A stretch of 64,000 bases of DNA from Methanosarcina siciliae T4/M (GTDB lineage: Archaea > Halobacteriota > Methanosarcinia > Methanosarcinales > Methanosarcinaceae), in contig NZ_CP009506.1 in NCBI RefSeq assembly GCF_000970085.1, positions 4,650,001 to 4,714,000 of the forward strand. Direction: 5' to 3'. Shown here piece after piece: positions 33,024 through 43,519 of the stretch; the stretch's first letter is position 1, and every line of letters starts with the position of its first letter. Under the pieces are notes generated by a model. The model worked only from the letters and a program-made list of their open reading frames with translations, was not told the DNA's origin and ran no database searches. The translations under genes were made by a program, and so were the position numbers.

Positions 33024-34506
33024 TCCACTAAGAGTGGCAATTTAGCAACTATGCATATCCCCACTGGCGTAGAAAGCTTTCCCAGCTAAAATAATATCTC
33101 CGGAGTATAAAAGATTTTTTGAGACATCAGAATAAGGAAAAGGGTTAAGAAGCACTGAATTAATGAAAGATTACTGTAACGGTGAAAACAAAATAAAAAA
33201 AATTATATCGGGAAGATAAGTATAAATAACAGATGTTATTTACAAATCGTCAAATCAGACATTTAGTAAAATACAGAGGCTTCATTCAAAGCAAGTTAAT
33301 TCATGAATACAATTGTTTTCCTGAAAAAAAGAGATATGGATTTTCCTGAAACAAAGCAGATAGAAATCTTTTTCGGAAAATGTATTGCGAATGTATTGTT
33401 ATAGAGATATATAAGAAGGAAATTTTTACAAGATAGAGATATTTATAAGAGATTCCATGGTAAGAGCCCTGATAAAACCGTTTTAGAACTGGTTTTTTAA
33501 GCTGCTACTGAAGGTTCGTAACCCAGGACATTTATTGGAACTGCTAAGATCTAAAACAGCTTTTGAGTTACAAACCAATTGAAAAAAAAGATTATTTCCC
33601 AAATTTCCGACATATCGGACAGAGTTCCAGGCCTTTGAGAAAAAGGCAGGCTCGAGAAATAATCACTGCCATACTCCTGAATATTAATCGTATTGCCGGA
33701 AAGAGAAAAAGTATTATTGTATTAGTCCACAGGATACGGCTTTGAAAATTGATGTTCAGCTACCGAAGCTGTCTATACTTCATCAATGCCATATTGATCT
33801 GAGTATTAAGAAATGTAGTTGAATAATCACTTCATTTAACCGGAGAGAAGTGAAGAAGACAAAACAATTTAACTAGAGTCCCCTTGTTGAGCAATTCTGC
33901 GGGGAAGAAAAACAGTCTCAATTATTTAAATATTACTCATGCAGGTTGGAAAGAAAGATCATTACTTACCCAAGATTGTTTTAATTTAGAAAACAGATAG
34001 AAGAAAACTCTATATATCCTAATTCAACCAGCTTGCCCCCGAAAATTCATGCAATTTTACCTCTTAAAACTGTTTTTTTTCGCCAAAAGGAATGTACAAG
34101 AATATAAAAATCACAAAATCTTTATAAAAATGTTTTGAAATATACCAAAAATATTTTATAATAGAATCACATAACTTCCAAAGTCAACTCAGTATAGCAC
34201 AAATAAACAAAAGTTTCGCAGATGAGTTGACCGGACTAAAAGCTACGGTTGACAAAAACAGGAAATTTGATCTGAAAATATCCTGGAATTATGACAAATT
34301 TTGAATAAAAGTCCAGAGCTAGAGCTTCTTATGTCCGTCCACCTCAAAAAAACATCCACTTGTAACAGTGGGAATAAAGAGTGAAAAATCCTCTGCACCG
34401 TGTCCGCCCCACAAAACGCAGAGAATCGAATTGGATAGATTCAAAAATATTATGTAATTAGAATTTTGAGAAATATCCGGGGAAGAGTATACGATTATCC
34501 TGGAGT
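33024..34506. other. Long AT-rich gene-free region
   Basis: Almost 1.5 kb without a supported coding region on either strand. The small open frames (33563-33745 and 34319-34522) show no ribosome binding site or recognisable domain. No RNA gene is seen. It may contain a regulatory leader for the beta-helix gene or decayed sequence. Confidence 0.45.
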
Positions 34507-34690
34507 TTTTGAGTTTACTCAAATTCTAAATTCAATCAAAAGGCGATACGATGCTAAAAAAGAAGCAGGAAACCCTACTCCTGGGAATGTGTCTTAGTTT
34601 GACTGCCGTATGTGCCTTGGGAAAGACGCCAAAAAACTATAAAGTTTTTTGAATCTACTCAAATTCCAAATTCAACCCAAAGGTGATACG
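34507..34690 (+). repeat. 140-bp-offset duplication of a gene start
   Basis: The ~55 bases preceding and covering the start of the beta-helix gene (34647-34700) are also found 140 bases upstream (34507-34560) with few differences. Both end in GATACGATGCTAAAAA. The upstream copy leads into a short signal-peptide-like frame. Confidence 0.8.
34551..34652 (+). pseudogene. Orphan signal-peptide fragment
   Basis: A 33-codon frame, MLKKKQETLLLGMCLSLTAV and onward, parallels the signal peptide of the gene at 34691 (MLKRQIGALFLATCLILTAV) and then ends at TGA. It has the same ribosome binding context. It is the truncated left copy of a duplication. It could still be translated as a short peptide, but nothing shows this. 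Confidence 0.65.
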
Positions 34691-36436
34691 ATGCTAAAAA
34701 GACAGATAGGAGCCCTATTCCTAGCAACATGCCTTATTTTAACAGCCGTACCCGCGGTGTTAGGCGCGCAGAATACAATAACTGTAAATCCGACATCTGG
34801 AACAAATGCCCAGACTGCAATTAATAGTGCAATTAATTCCGTTGCATCAGGAGCAACATCAAGTAACCCGGGATATGTCGTACTTAGTGCCGGCACTTAC
34901 CAGATAAGTGCACCTATAATTTTGAAATCTAATGTAGTACTGAAGGGTGCAGGCGATAGTACAATAATCTATGCTACTAGCTCAGTCTGTAACTCCGAGG
35001 GATCACCCGCGTATATATTCGGGTCAGGTGTTACTAATGTTGAAGTGTCTGACCTTCAATTCAAAAGTACAGCAACCGGAACAAGTGATGGAGGTCATGG
35101 AGACTATCGAAACTGCATAAAACTCACGTCTTCGACCAATAGTAAAGTACATGATATTTTATTCACTCGCTATCTATATGGTGATGGGGTCAGAATCAGT
35201 AAAAGTTCTGGAATAAATGTATATAACTGCAGAATAACGTCCGCAGGACACGATGGAGTTTCATTTTTGTCCGGCACCAAGGATTCCAGAATGTATAACT
35301 GCTATGTTGAGGTTCAGACCAACACAGGTGTCAGGGTAGACAACTGTGCAAATATTGAAGTGGACCATAATACCTTCACAGGTAGCGCCGGATCCGGATG
35401 GTGCTGTGTTGAACTGGAAAATACACTGACAAATGTGAATGTCCATCACAACATTATGCATGATTACAAAGGATCAAGCAGCAGTGCAGGTATTGGGAAT
35501 TGGAATGCAAAAGGATCAATTAGCGTCCATGATAACGTTATGTGGAACGTGTCCCCTTACGTTGAGGTAGGTTCAGGCACAAACACACTGGGACCATCTG
35601 ATCACAGCGTTGAGAATTGGGTAGCAAAAGGGTATGGATATGGTTCTCTTGACAGTGTGTCAAGCTCACAGGATACAACTGTAGATTCTACATCTGAAAC
35701 GGCTACCCAGACTGCAATTAGTGCGACTGCAACAACAGAAACCGAAGTTGCAACAACCAACGACCAGACAACAGTGAGTGAAACTGCTGTAACAGAGACT
35801 GTTCCTGAACAAGTAATTGAAACTGATAACACATCGTCAACAGAAGAAAATGCAACAGGCATTATCATAGACAACCGCCTCAGAGAAGCATCTCCTGATG
35901 TCGTTTACCAGGATAAGGTGTATATTGACATAGGAGGCAGGCCCGGGGTAGGGAGGTACAGAGACCTGATCCAATTTGACCTGAGCGAATACGACGATGC
36001 TGAAAATATTACCAATGCAACCCTGTCCCTTTACTGGTACTACCCTGATGGAATAGAAAGGCCGGAAGATGCGATAGTGGAGATATACAGACCTGCGGCA
36101 GCCTGGAGTCCTGAAAATGTGACATGGAATAGCAGGGATACCGGAGTGCTCTGGACACAGCCCGGAGGAGATTGGTTCGACATGAACAATACCTCTCAGG
36201 GAGATGCACCGTATGCTACGATAACCCTTAACGGAAGCGACATTCCGGACAACAGGTACTATGAACTGAACGTAACAGAGCTTGTAAAGAAATACGTCAG
36301 TGGAGAGTACGAAAATACAGGGTTCCTGATTAAGACCCGGTACGAAAATGCGGATTACGTGGCATTCTACAGCAGCGATATTGAAGACAAAGATAAGCGT
36401 CCAATACTGAATATCGAAGAGAAAGCGGTAGCATAA
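34691..36436 (+). CDS. Secreted beta-helix / DNRLRE disaggregatase-related protein
   Basis: This 581-residue exported protein has a signal peptide (MLKRQIGALFLATC..., cleavage likely after VLGA). Residues ~30-310 form a right-handed parallel beta-helix of the pectate lyase/NosD type, with repeated short strands such as NVEVSDLQF and INVYNCRI. A Thr/Ser-rich linker (~318-392) leads to a C-terminal DNRLRE domain starting at Asp394. This domain is known from Methanosarcina disaggregatase and related surface proteins. The likely target is the organism's own sulfated or uronate polysaccharide. The frame is open to 34649, but AAAGGTGAT and the signal peptide fix the ATG at 34691. The gene at 37002 has the same two-domain plan. 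Confidence 0.88.
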   Translation: MLKRQIGALFLATCLILTAVPAVLGAQNTITVNPTSGTNAQTAINSAINSVASGATSSNPGYVVLSAGTYQISAPIILKSNVVLKGAGDSTIIYATSSVCNSEGSPAYIFGSGVTNVEVSDLQFKSTATGTSDGGHGDYRNCIKLTSSTNSKVHDILFTRYLYGDGVRISKSSGINVYNCRITSAGHDGVSFLSGTKDSRMYNCYVEVQTNTGVRVDNCANIEVDHNTFTGSAGSGWCCVELENTLTNVNVHHNIMHDYKGSSSSAGIGNWNAKGSISVHDNVMWNVSPYVEVGSGTNTLGPSDHSVENWVAKGYGYGSLDSVSSSQDTTVDSTSETATQTAISATATTETEVATTNDQTTVSETAVTETVPEQVIETDNTSSTEENATGIIIDNRLREASPDVVYQDKVYIDIGGRPGVGRYRDLIQFDLSEYDDAENITNATLSLYWYYPDGIERPEDAIVEIYRPAAAWSPENVTWNSRDTGVLWTQPGGDWFDMNNTSQGDAPYATITLNGSDIPDNRYYELNVTELVKKYVSGEYENTGFLIKTRYENADYVAFYSSDIEDKDKRPILNIEEKAVA

Positions 36437-36454
36437 AAACCCTTACTTTAGAAA

Positions 36455-36521
36455 AAGAACTCAAAGAAGTTGTGGAAGTGCGGAGGAAATGAAAATATCC
36501 GTAACCAGCCTTTGAGTTCTT
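36455..36521 (+). terminator. Long stem-loop after the beta-helix gene
   Basis: AAGAACTCAAAG (36455-36466) pairs perfectly with CTTTGAGTTCTT (36510-36521), with a 43-base loop. A T-rich stretch follows. It is a plausible terminator or 3'-end structure. Confidence 0.5.
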
Positions 36522-37001
36522 CCAGCTTATTTTTAGATAAAAAATTTCAGACTAAAACTGCGGAAATGAATTTTTTTTGCTTTTTTTATAAAAATCACCA
36601 GATATCGAATTACGAATTATAATTACTTATCTCATGAGGATAACCCGGAGGATTTTCCTGCTACTTTGCTTTAAAATTTATATTTAATTATTTCTTCAGG
36701 GACACTCCTTAATTAAAAATTGTAAGTTCTCCACCCCTGAGAGCTATTTAAACCTAAATTTACAGGGGTTTGATTCCGTATCTGGTTCAGCAAAAATAGG
36801 TATATCAACCTCAAAGATTTATGACTTCCAGACCTATGATACAATAATTTTAAAAGATGTCAGCCTCAGACGACATCCATACGCTTAAAATGAGGAACTA
36901 AGGATATAACCGGGATTTTTTCGCTAAAGTTTTTTGACTCTCCCAACAGATAAGTTTTTTTAAGCTTAGAGATTTATAGTTAAGTGTATTGGGGGTATAA
37001 A
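36522..37001. other. Intergenic with promoter for the second beta-helix gene
   Basis: AT-rich, no gene. TTTATAGTTAAG near 36973 and GGGGGTAT (36991-36998) act as probable promoter and ribosome binding site for the next gene. Confidence 0.45.
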
Positions 37002-39092
37002 ATGAGCGAAAATCAGCAGATATACAGAAGAGAGGAAAAGAAGAAAAAAGGAATCATGATCTTAACTCTTATAACTTTTCTTACAATTGTGACCATTGCC
37101 CTCTCAAATGCCCCGCCAGAACAGACTGTTTATGTAAATACTGACGGGAGTGGAGATTTCAACTGTGATGGAACCGATGACCAGGTCGAGATTAACGAAG
37201 CCCTCGAATACGTTGCAGAAAACCCGGAGTACACAACCGTTCATTTGAAAGGCCCCAACGCATACATCATCTCAGACAGCATTTTCATCGGAAGCGATAC
37301 AGTCCTGGAAGGGGATTCCACAGCTGTGATAAAACTTGAAGATAAAGCAGACTGGCCATTGGAGAAACCTTTGATTACCCATATTGATAGTTCGGAAATA
37401 CATAATATTACCATAAGAGGTTTTGAGATTGACGGGAACCACGATGGGAATAAAGAAAAAAGCAGAGGAAAAGGGTATCACAACCTGATCCATTTCCTAA
37501 ATTGTAAAAATATTCGGGTCTACGACATGTACATGCACGACAGCCACGGCGATGGGCTGAAAGTGGTGAAAGGGTCCGAAATTCAGTTTTATAATAACAC
37601 CGTATATAAACTCGGGCATGACGCTCTTTACATAATCTATTCTTCGAACATAGAGGCCTGGAACAACAGGATAACGTGCAGGACAAACAGTGGACTCAGG
37701 GTATATAACGGGAACCACGTTAAATTCTATAACAATGTAATCAATTCCGAAGGAGAAGGAGGAGCAGGAATTGAAATCCAGAAAGCAGGCGCTTCAACAG
37801 CAATGAATGATATCGAAATCTACAACAACCTGATATATGAAACAAATACCGCAGGCATCTGGATTACAGGCTACGGATCCGAATATTCAAAAGACTCTGC
37901 AAAAGACGTGTACATTCACAATAATAAATTTTATAATACAGGCATTAATTCCGGAGCTGACTGGTCAGGAGGAATTGTCCTCAACGGTTTTTACGATACC
38001 CTGATAGAAAACAACATATTCGATGGCTGCTACGGGGCAGCAATTGCCCATAAAGAAGTAGATGAAGAGTTTTCAGCCCCGGGCTCAAACTACACAACCA
38101 TCGCACGAAATAATATAATAATAAATACCAAACCAAGCCCTACAGCCGGGGAAGGTTATGCATTTTATAACAAATTGCAAAACACCCACTCATTCATCCT
38201 TGAAAATAACTGCCTCTCAAACAATTCGGGTGGGAACTACATGTATGCAAGCTCTACCTCGGATGTAGAGGTCGATCCCGCACTTATCGAGCAGCTGAGT
38301 GAGAACGGATCTGCAGGGCAAAACCTACCCTGTGCAGACGCCATAAATGCCGGGCCACAGAAAATGCATTCTGAGATAGATGGGCAGGGTATGGAACAGG
38401 AAGAAGGCCTTAAATCGAAGATTGAAAGGGTGATCTCAAAAATAGTAGGGTTTGTGAAAAATACCTTTTTAGGTTTTGCTTCGGGAGAAGCGGATGAAGA
38501 AAACCTTAAAATCATCTCACTTTCGGTTGCCTCGGACAATAGGTTGAAAGAAGAAGCTCCGACCACAACGTACAGGGAAACCGAATATATAGACGTGGGG
38601 GAAAGGTCGGAGGGAGGAATATACAGGGGCCTTATGCTGTTCGAACTGAAGCAACTGGATGAAACGGGCAGTATTGAAAAGGCAACTCTTTCTCTGTTCT
38701 GGTATTACCCTGAAGAAGCCAGACCGGAAGATACTATTCTGGAAGTTTACAGACCGGAAAAATGGTGTGATGAACACGTTACCTGGGAAGAAAGAGAAAT
38801 AGAAAGCCCCTGGCGGACCCCGGGAGGAGACTGGTACGATAAGAACGGTGATCTGCAGGGCACCACTCCGTATGCTACAATAACGATCAAAGGCAGTATA
38901 CTTCCTGACAACAGTTATTATGAGCTGGATGTAACCGAGCTCGTAAAAAAATACGTCAGTGAAGAATACGACAATACAGGTTTCCTAATCAAAGCCCGCA
39001 ATGAAAGCAATAATTATATTGCATTCTACAGTTCGGAATGGAAAAACAAAGCCCAAAGGCCAAAACTTACTATAGAGTATACAGACAAATAA
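37002..39092 (+). CDS. Membrane-anchored beta-helix / DNRLRE protein
   Basis: This 696-residue surface protein starts with a short charged cytoplasmic tail (RREEKKKKG) and one hydrophobic helix (IMILTLITFLTIVTIAL), which is probably an anchor or uncleaved signal. A parallel beta-helix domain (about residues 40-430) contains repeated turns such as NIRVYDMYMHDSHGDGLK and ENNIFDGCYG. The C-terminal DNRLKE domain starts at Asp512 and is strikingly similar to that of the protein at 34691, for example ELVKKYVS, NTGFLIK and IAFYSSE. The ATG at 37002 is preceded by GGGGGTAT; the longer GTG start at 36984 is less likely. The two proteins may act on the same glycan, one secreted and one anchored. Confidence 0.88.
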   Translation: MSENQQIYRREEKKKKGIMILTLITFLTIVTIALSNAPPEQTVYVNTDGSGDFNCDGTDDQVEINEALEYVAENPEYTTVHLKGPNAYIISDSIFIGSDTVLEGDSTAVIKLEDKADWPLEKPLITHIDSSEIHNITIRGFEIDGNHDGNKEKSRGKGYHNLIHFLNCKNIRVYDMYMHDSHGDGLKVVKGSEIQFYNNTVYKLGHDALYIIYSSNIEAWNNRITCRTNSGLRVYNGNHVKFYNNVINSEGEGGAGIEIQKAGASTAMNDIEIYNNLIYETNTAGIWITGYGSEYSKDSAKDVYIHNNKFYNTGINSGADWSGGIVLNGFYDTLIENNIFDGCYGAAIAHKEVDEEFSAPGSNYTTIARNNIIINTKPSPTAGEGYAFYNKLQNTHSFILENNCLSNNSGGNYMYASSTSDVEVDPALIEQLSENGSAGQNLPCADAINAGPQKMHSEIDGQGMEQEEGLKSKIERVISKIVGFVKNTFLGFASGEADEENLKIISLSVASDNRLKEEAPTTTYRETEYIDVGERSEGGIYRGLMLFELKQLDETGSIEKATLSLFWYYPEEARPEDTILEVYRPEKWCDEHVTWEEREIESPWRTPGGDWYDKNGDLQGTTPYATITIKGSILPDNSYYELDVTELVKKYVSEEYDNTGFLIKARNESNNYIAFYSSEWKNKAQRPKLTIEYTDK

Positions 39093-39512
39093 TACAAGCC
39101 TAAAATCCGCAATAGATCAAGGAATCTCGCTCAAGAAAAGATACAAGAGTATTTGTCCTTGTTTTTCTTTTATTCCATATCATGGAAGATCAGGTTTGGA
39201 GACGACCTCAAGCTTTTTCTGACCTCTGCCTGGATTGAGCTTTCCTAAAGATACCATTGATTACACAGGCCTCGAATACCTGGTAAAAATGCTTGAAAGC
39301 TCATTCAAACCTGAATTATCTCCTACGTTCATTTCGGAAATTCGAAGGATAGAAATAATTTTTATTTTTACGGAGAGCCGGAAAAAAAGTACTGACTAAA
39401 ATACAGCTCCGAGTAGAAAATCCGGGATAAAAAAGAGAGGATTAGAAGTGCCCGGAAAAATTCACTAAACAAAATAATTAAGAGAAGAGCCTGGGAGTTT
39501 TCCTTCCGGACC
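39093..39512. other. Intergenic with a coding-like remnant
   Basis: Around 39245-39400 a plus-strand frame reads like protein (DTIDYTGLEYLVKMLESS and on to STD) but has no start codon context and an unknown source. It may be the tail of a lost gene. Otherwise AT-rich. Confidence 0.35.
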
Positions 39513-41108
39513 TCAACGAGCAAGTCTTACTCTTTCATTCATTTTCTTTTCAACCTGCATGTCAAAGAGCATCCCGAAAAGGAGCAGCTGAAGTCCGGCA
39601 CCCAGTACAAGGAAACCTAGCAATGGGTAATAGGACGGCAGTGGACTTTGAAGCAATAGCTGCAAAAGTCCCCAGATCCCAAGGATAACACTCAAAGGCA
39701 AGGCGAGCATCCCGAGGAAGTAAAACAACACCAGAGGATGGAAGTCAAGCACCATGTATTTAACCCTGAGCCTCCAGAGAAAACCCTTGAAAAGCATTGG
39801 TGAAACCCTTCGGATATACTTACTGTACCTTATGGAAGATCTTTCTCTGCCGTAACGTGCAGGGATTACCACATCCATGACCCTCATTCCAAAGGCGTTG
39901 AGCTTTATTAGCAGGTCGTTACAGTAGCCGTAGTAAGGATAAACGGAGTCCAGATCAATAACCTCAAGAGCCTGCCTGGAAATGGCTGTATACCCGTTCT
40001 GCGGATCCATGACATGCCAGTATCCACTCCCTATTTTAGTCAGGAAACTCAGCAGGAGGTTTCCAAAAGATCTCCACCTGCTCATCCCGGTCATGAAATT
40101 TTCCGAGAGAAGCCGGTTGCCCTTTGTGTAGTCGGCCAGTCCCTCAATAATCGGGAAGATCAATCTCGGAAGATGGACAGGATCCATCTGGTTATCTCCG
40201 GCCATAACTGCCACGATATCCATTTCGTCTTTTAGAGCAAGCTTGTACCCGTCAATGATCCCTGCCCCGACACCTTTGTTTACTTCGTGGCGCAGATAAA
40301 CGATTCTAGAGTCTCCGAATTGTTTTATAACTTCTCCGGTCCGGTCAGTACTTCCATCATCGATCACGTAGATCCGGTCAACATACTCCGGAATCCCGCT
40401 CAGGGTCTCGCCGATAAGCAGTTCTTCGTTATAGGCAGGCACTACAACCCCTATACGGGTGCTCTCAAGCTTCCTGAATGCCGGGTCAATGTCAAAACTC
40501 AAATAGTTAACCTTAAGTTTTTCAGTTTTCGCAGCAGAAAGCAGGGATTTCAAAGACAGATGCTCTTTGCCTGAGCTAATACTCTGAAGCGCTCTTGAAG
40601 TCACGGCAAGAAAGCCTATCTTTTCCTTGAAGGTGCTTTTCCCGTTCAGAAGCATGACCGTCTCCTGTTCACAGGAAACCCTGCATGGCCAGGAACCCAC
40701 CGAAAGGTCAAATCCCTGCTTCAACGGTTCAAGGACGTGAGAAAGCAGATCTATGTCCTGCATGCACTCCGGATAGATAAGAACAACAAGCTCTGAATCA
40801 AGGGATGTCCTGTAAAGGACTTTGAGCAAAGCTTCCTCTCCTCCCGAAAGAGGAACAACTCTTGCCCCACCAAGAGCTGCCACTTCCATAGTTCGGTCAG
40901 TAGACCCTTTGTCAAGCACCAGTACGCGGTCTGCGTAACTTGCCGCAAGCAGGACTTTGCTTCCTATGGAAGCTTCTTCGTTTTGAGCCGGAATCAAAAC
41001 TGTAAACTCATGCCTTAGAGGCCTATCGGAAAGTTGAGATGGCGATGAAACTATACTGATAGGATCGGAAATTAGAGAATTAAGACAAAACGTAAGGGCC
41101 GAATACAA
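39513..41108 (-). CDS. Tandem GT2 glycosyltransferase with degenerate N-lobe
   Basis: This 531-residue protein contains two GT2 (GT-A fold) domains. The C-terminal one (from about residue 215) is complete: VVVPAYNEE, VIDDGSTDRT, and MAGDNQMDP at the DxD position, followed by two transmembrane helices, as in dolichol- or polyprenyl-phosphate sugar transferases. The N-terminal one has IPAQNEEASIG and VLVLDKGSTDRT, with Lys replacing an acidic residue, and no DxD, so it is probably non-catalytic. It starts with TTG, supported by GGGTGGAG upstream. It stands alone between gene-free gaps. It likely charges a lipid carrier with sugar for the surface glycan. Confidence 0.88.
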   Translation of the reverse strand: MYSALTFCLNSLISDPISIVSSPSQLSDRPLRHEFTVLIPAQNEEASIGSKVLLAASYADRVLVLDKGSTDRTMEVAALGGARVVPLSGGEEALLKVLYRTSLDSELVVLIYPECMQDIDLLSHVLEPLKQGFDLSVGSWPCRVSCEQETVMLLNGKSTFKEKIGFLAVTSRALQSISSGKEHLSLKSLLSAAKTEKLKVNYLSFDIDPAFRKLESTRIGVVVPAYNEELLIGETLSGIPEYVDRIYVIDDGSTDRTGEVIKQFGDSRIVYLRHEVNKGVGAGIIDGYKLALKDEMDIVAVMAGDNQMDPVHLPRLIFPIIEGLADYTKGNRLLSENFMTGMSRWRSFGNLLLSFLTKIGSGYWHVMDPQNGYTAISRQALEVIDLDSVYPYYGYCNDLLIKLNAFGMRVMDVVIPARYGRERSSIRYSKYIRRVSPMLFKGFLWRLRVKYMVLDFHPLVLFYFLGMLALPLSVILGIWGLLQLLLQSPLPSYYPLLGFLVLGAGLQLLLFGMLFDMQVEKKMNERVRLAR

Positions 41109-42375
41109 ACCCTCTCCACCCCCTTATGAATGTGCATTATACTATAACCCCCTGTATGTGTATAAATGCAAAAATATTAAAGGCTATCATTTAAAAGATT
41201 TTCAAATGAAAATATATATAAAGTTGGGATTTTATTGAAAATTACCTGTTAAAATATTAATAACTTAGAGAGATACTCTTTTTATTAAATAAAGAGTTGA
41301 GCGTATAGAAGTAAAAATCGGAATTCCAAAACTCTGGCTTTTGAAATTTCGGAATCCCAGAAAAATAAGACATATATTCTGGATATCTAAAATAGGGCAT
41401 ATCCATCAGGCAGATTTGCAGCAAAAACAAGTTTATCCAATATAATTTTATGCTCTCGTGGTAACTGGGAAAACTGCCGGTCATTTGATAAAAATGGTGT
41501 ATGATGTCTCAACATTATTTTTTTAGAGATAATGGAAACGGAGAAAAATATATGAAAAAATAGTTTAAGTAGGGAATTAATTATATGCTCCGACCGGGTC
41601 ATATACGATCATGACTCTCAGGAACCAGTACATGAAAGAATTTAACTGCCCTGCGCAAGTTGTATAGGAGAAAAAAAGCATAATAATCAATAGTCCGTTG
41701 AGAAAAATGACGTGGTTATCGCAGGAAGAAAATAACAGGGAAAATAATGCCTGAAAAGTCCCTGAAATTAAGGAAGCAACCATTCCGGAAAAATAATACA
41801 TATACAGAGAACTTATTTACCCTGCAGTCGTAAAGAAAAAAGAAGCTCTGTAGAATGAAGATTTAAAGGGACAAAGAAGCACATCTGTATGGACATCCCT
41901 GAGAACACTGGAAGAGGCAAGTAGGCTTTCTTTAGTCAGAAGAATTCAAGCAAAATATGAGAAGTGTCAACAGGCTTCAAAAAGATAGGCAGAAGAGTTA
42001 GATATGTGCACATAGTCAGCGGTTACTGACAAAAAATATTGATGTAAAGCTAAAACTTATATCCGAAAAATATTTATTAATTAAGAGGGAGACGGCATAA
42101 TAAGGAAGGCATATGCCGTTAATTGGGGGAAAAAGAGTTTGAGATTTAACTTACCTGTATTCCGAAGGCTCCCATAGGATGAAAGGAACAATATGGAAAA
42201 AAACTGGATTGAAGCCATCTGAAAAATCAGTAAGAACTCAAAGTCTTTCTTATAAGAATCGATCTTTGTACTGATAGCACATTACATGTGTGGAAATTAT
42301 CCTGTTTGATCGGCAGGATATCAGACAAATTAAGACAAAAACATGATAAAATCATTCCGGGGGGTAGAATAATTG
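41109..42375. other. Long AT-rich gene-free region
   Basis: About 1.3 kb with no supported gene. Three overlapping minus-strand frames (41257-41801) are hydrophobic-looking by composition only. TATA-like elements precede the Gfo/Idh gene. No RNA or repeat recognised. Confidence 0.45.
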
Positions 42376-43308
42376 ATGCGTATAGGAGTGGTCGGAACCG
42401 GTTACATGGGGGAGAACCACGTCAGGATCTATAGTGAAATGGAAGACGTAAAACTGATAGGGATTTCCGATCCAAATACTTCAAGGGTAAAAGAGCTTGC
42501 GGCAATGTATAATACACTGCCTTTTGCAGACCATAAAAAAATGTTTGAGAAAACAAAGCTCGACGCGATAAGTATCGCAGCTCCAACTACCCTTCATTGT
42601 CCTATAGTGCTTGATGCCCTTGGAGCTGGAGTGGACGTGCTTGTAGAAAAGCCTATTGCAGACAGTGTGGAAAATGCAGCTGCAATGATCGAATACGCGG
42701 AAGAACAGGACAGGCACCTGATGGTAGGGCATATCGAGAGATTTAACCCTGCGGTTCTGAAATTAAAAGAAATCGTTGATTCGGGAACTTTGGGGAAAGT
42801 CGTCTCCGTTTCAACCAGAAGAGTTGGTCCTTACAATCCAAGGACAAGAGATGTGGGAGTAATACTGGATATTGGGGTTCACGACATAGATATAATCTCC
42901 TGCATTTATGGAATGAAGATTAACCAGGTATACACCGTAGCAGGCTCGGATATACACTCTTTTGAAGACCATGCGACAATTCATCTTCGTCTGAACCATG
43001 CATACTCTGGGCTTGTGGAAACAAACTGGCTTACTCCTCACAAAATCCGGAAGCTTACAGCTGTCGGCCTGAAGGGAGTTGCATATCTGGACTACCTTGA
43101 TCAAAGTGTGGAACTTCACGACAATGGTTGGGTCCAAAAAGCCAGGGTAGAAAAAGTCGAACCTTTGAAAAAAGAACTCTCCCATTTTATCAGCTGCGCA
43201 AGGGACGGAAACTGCCCTATGCCCTCGGGAGAAGAAGGAAAGCATGCCTTGGAAGTGGCACTGGCTGCAATCCAGTCATATCAGGAAGAAAGAATGATTG
43301 AAATCTGA
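42376..43308 (+). CDS. Gfo/Idh/MocA-family sugar oxidoreductase
   Basis: This 310-residue NAD-dependent oxidoreductase has the N-terminal GVVGTGYMGENHVR dinucleotide motif, the catalytic EKPIAD loop, and HIERFNPAV, followed by the C-terminal half with DIGVHDIDII. The closest functional group is the UDP-N-acetyl-hexosamine(uronate) 3-dehydrogenases of surface glycan pathways (WlbA/WbpB-like), judged from the MVGHIERFNPAV context. The frame begins with a TTG at 42373, directly followed by the ATG at 42376; the latter is chosen. GGGGTAG lies upstream. It is separated from other island genes and probably modifies a UDP-sugar. The exact substrate is not determined. Confidence 0.85.
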   Translation: MRIGVVGTGYMGENHVRIYSEMEDVKLIGISDPNTSRVKELAAMYNTLPFADHKKMFEKTKLDAISIAAPTTLHCPIVLDALGAGVDVLVEKPIADSVENAAAMIEYAEEQDRHLMVGHIERFNPAVLKLKEIVDSGTLGKVVSVSTRRVGPYNPRTRDVGVILDIGVHDIDIISCIYGMKINQVYTVAGSDIHSFEDHATIHLRLNHAYSGLVETNWLTPHKIRKLTAVGLKGVAYLDYLDQSVELHDNGWVQKARVEKVEPLKKELSHFISCARDGNCPMPSGEEGKHALEVALAAIQSYQEERMIEI

Positions 43309-43519
43309 AGCTGCAGCCGGGTAAAAATCCATATGATTCCGATCAATGAAACTGCCTTTTTTGCGGGGTAGATACAGGTAAATATGCAGATGAACAGAAA
43401 ATAAAGATCTTACCTTCGGCGTTAAGGAACTTAAAGGAGAACTTGGCCGCATTTAGGATGGAATGTGTTTCATCGGGAAACTATATAATCCTAAAGAAAG
43501 TTATTATGTTGTGGGTTGT

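Noticed and set aside
33563..33745. 60-codon frame in the 1.5-kb gap
   Set aside because: No ribosome binding site, no domain, random-like composition.
41257..41801. Three overlapping minus-strand frames in the 1.3-kb gap
   Set aside because: AT-rich composition explains their hydrophobic look; no starts with ribosome binding sites.
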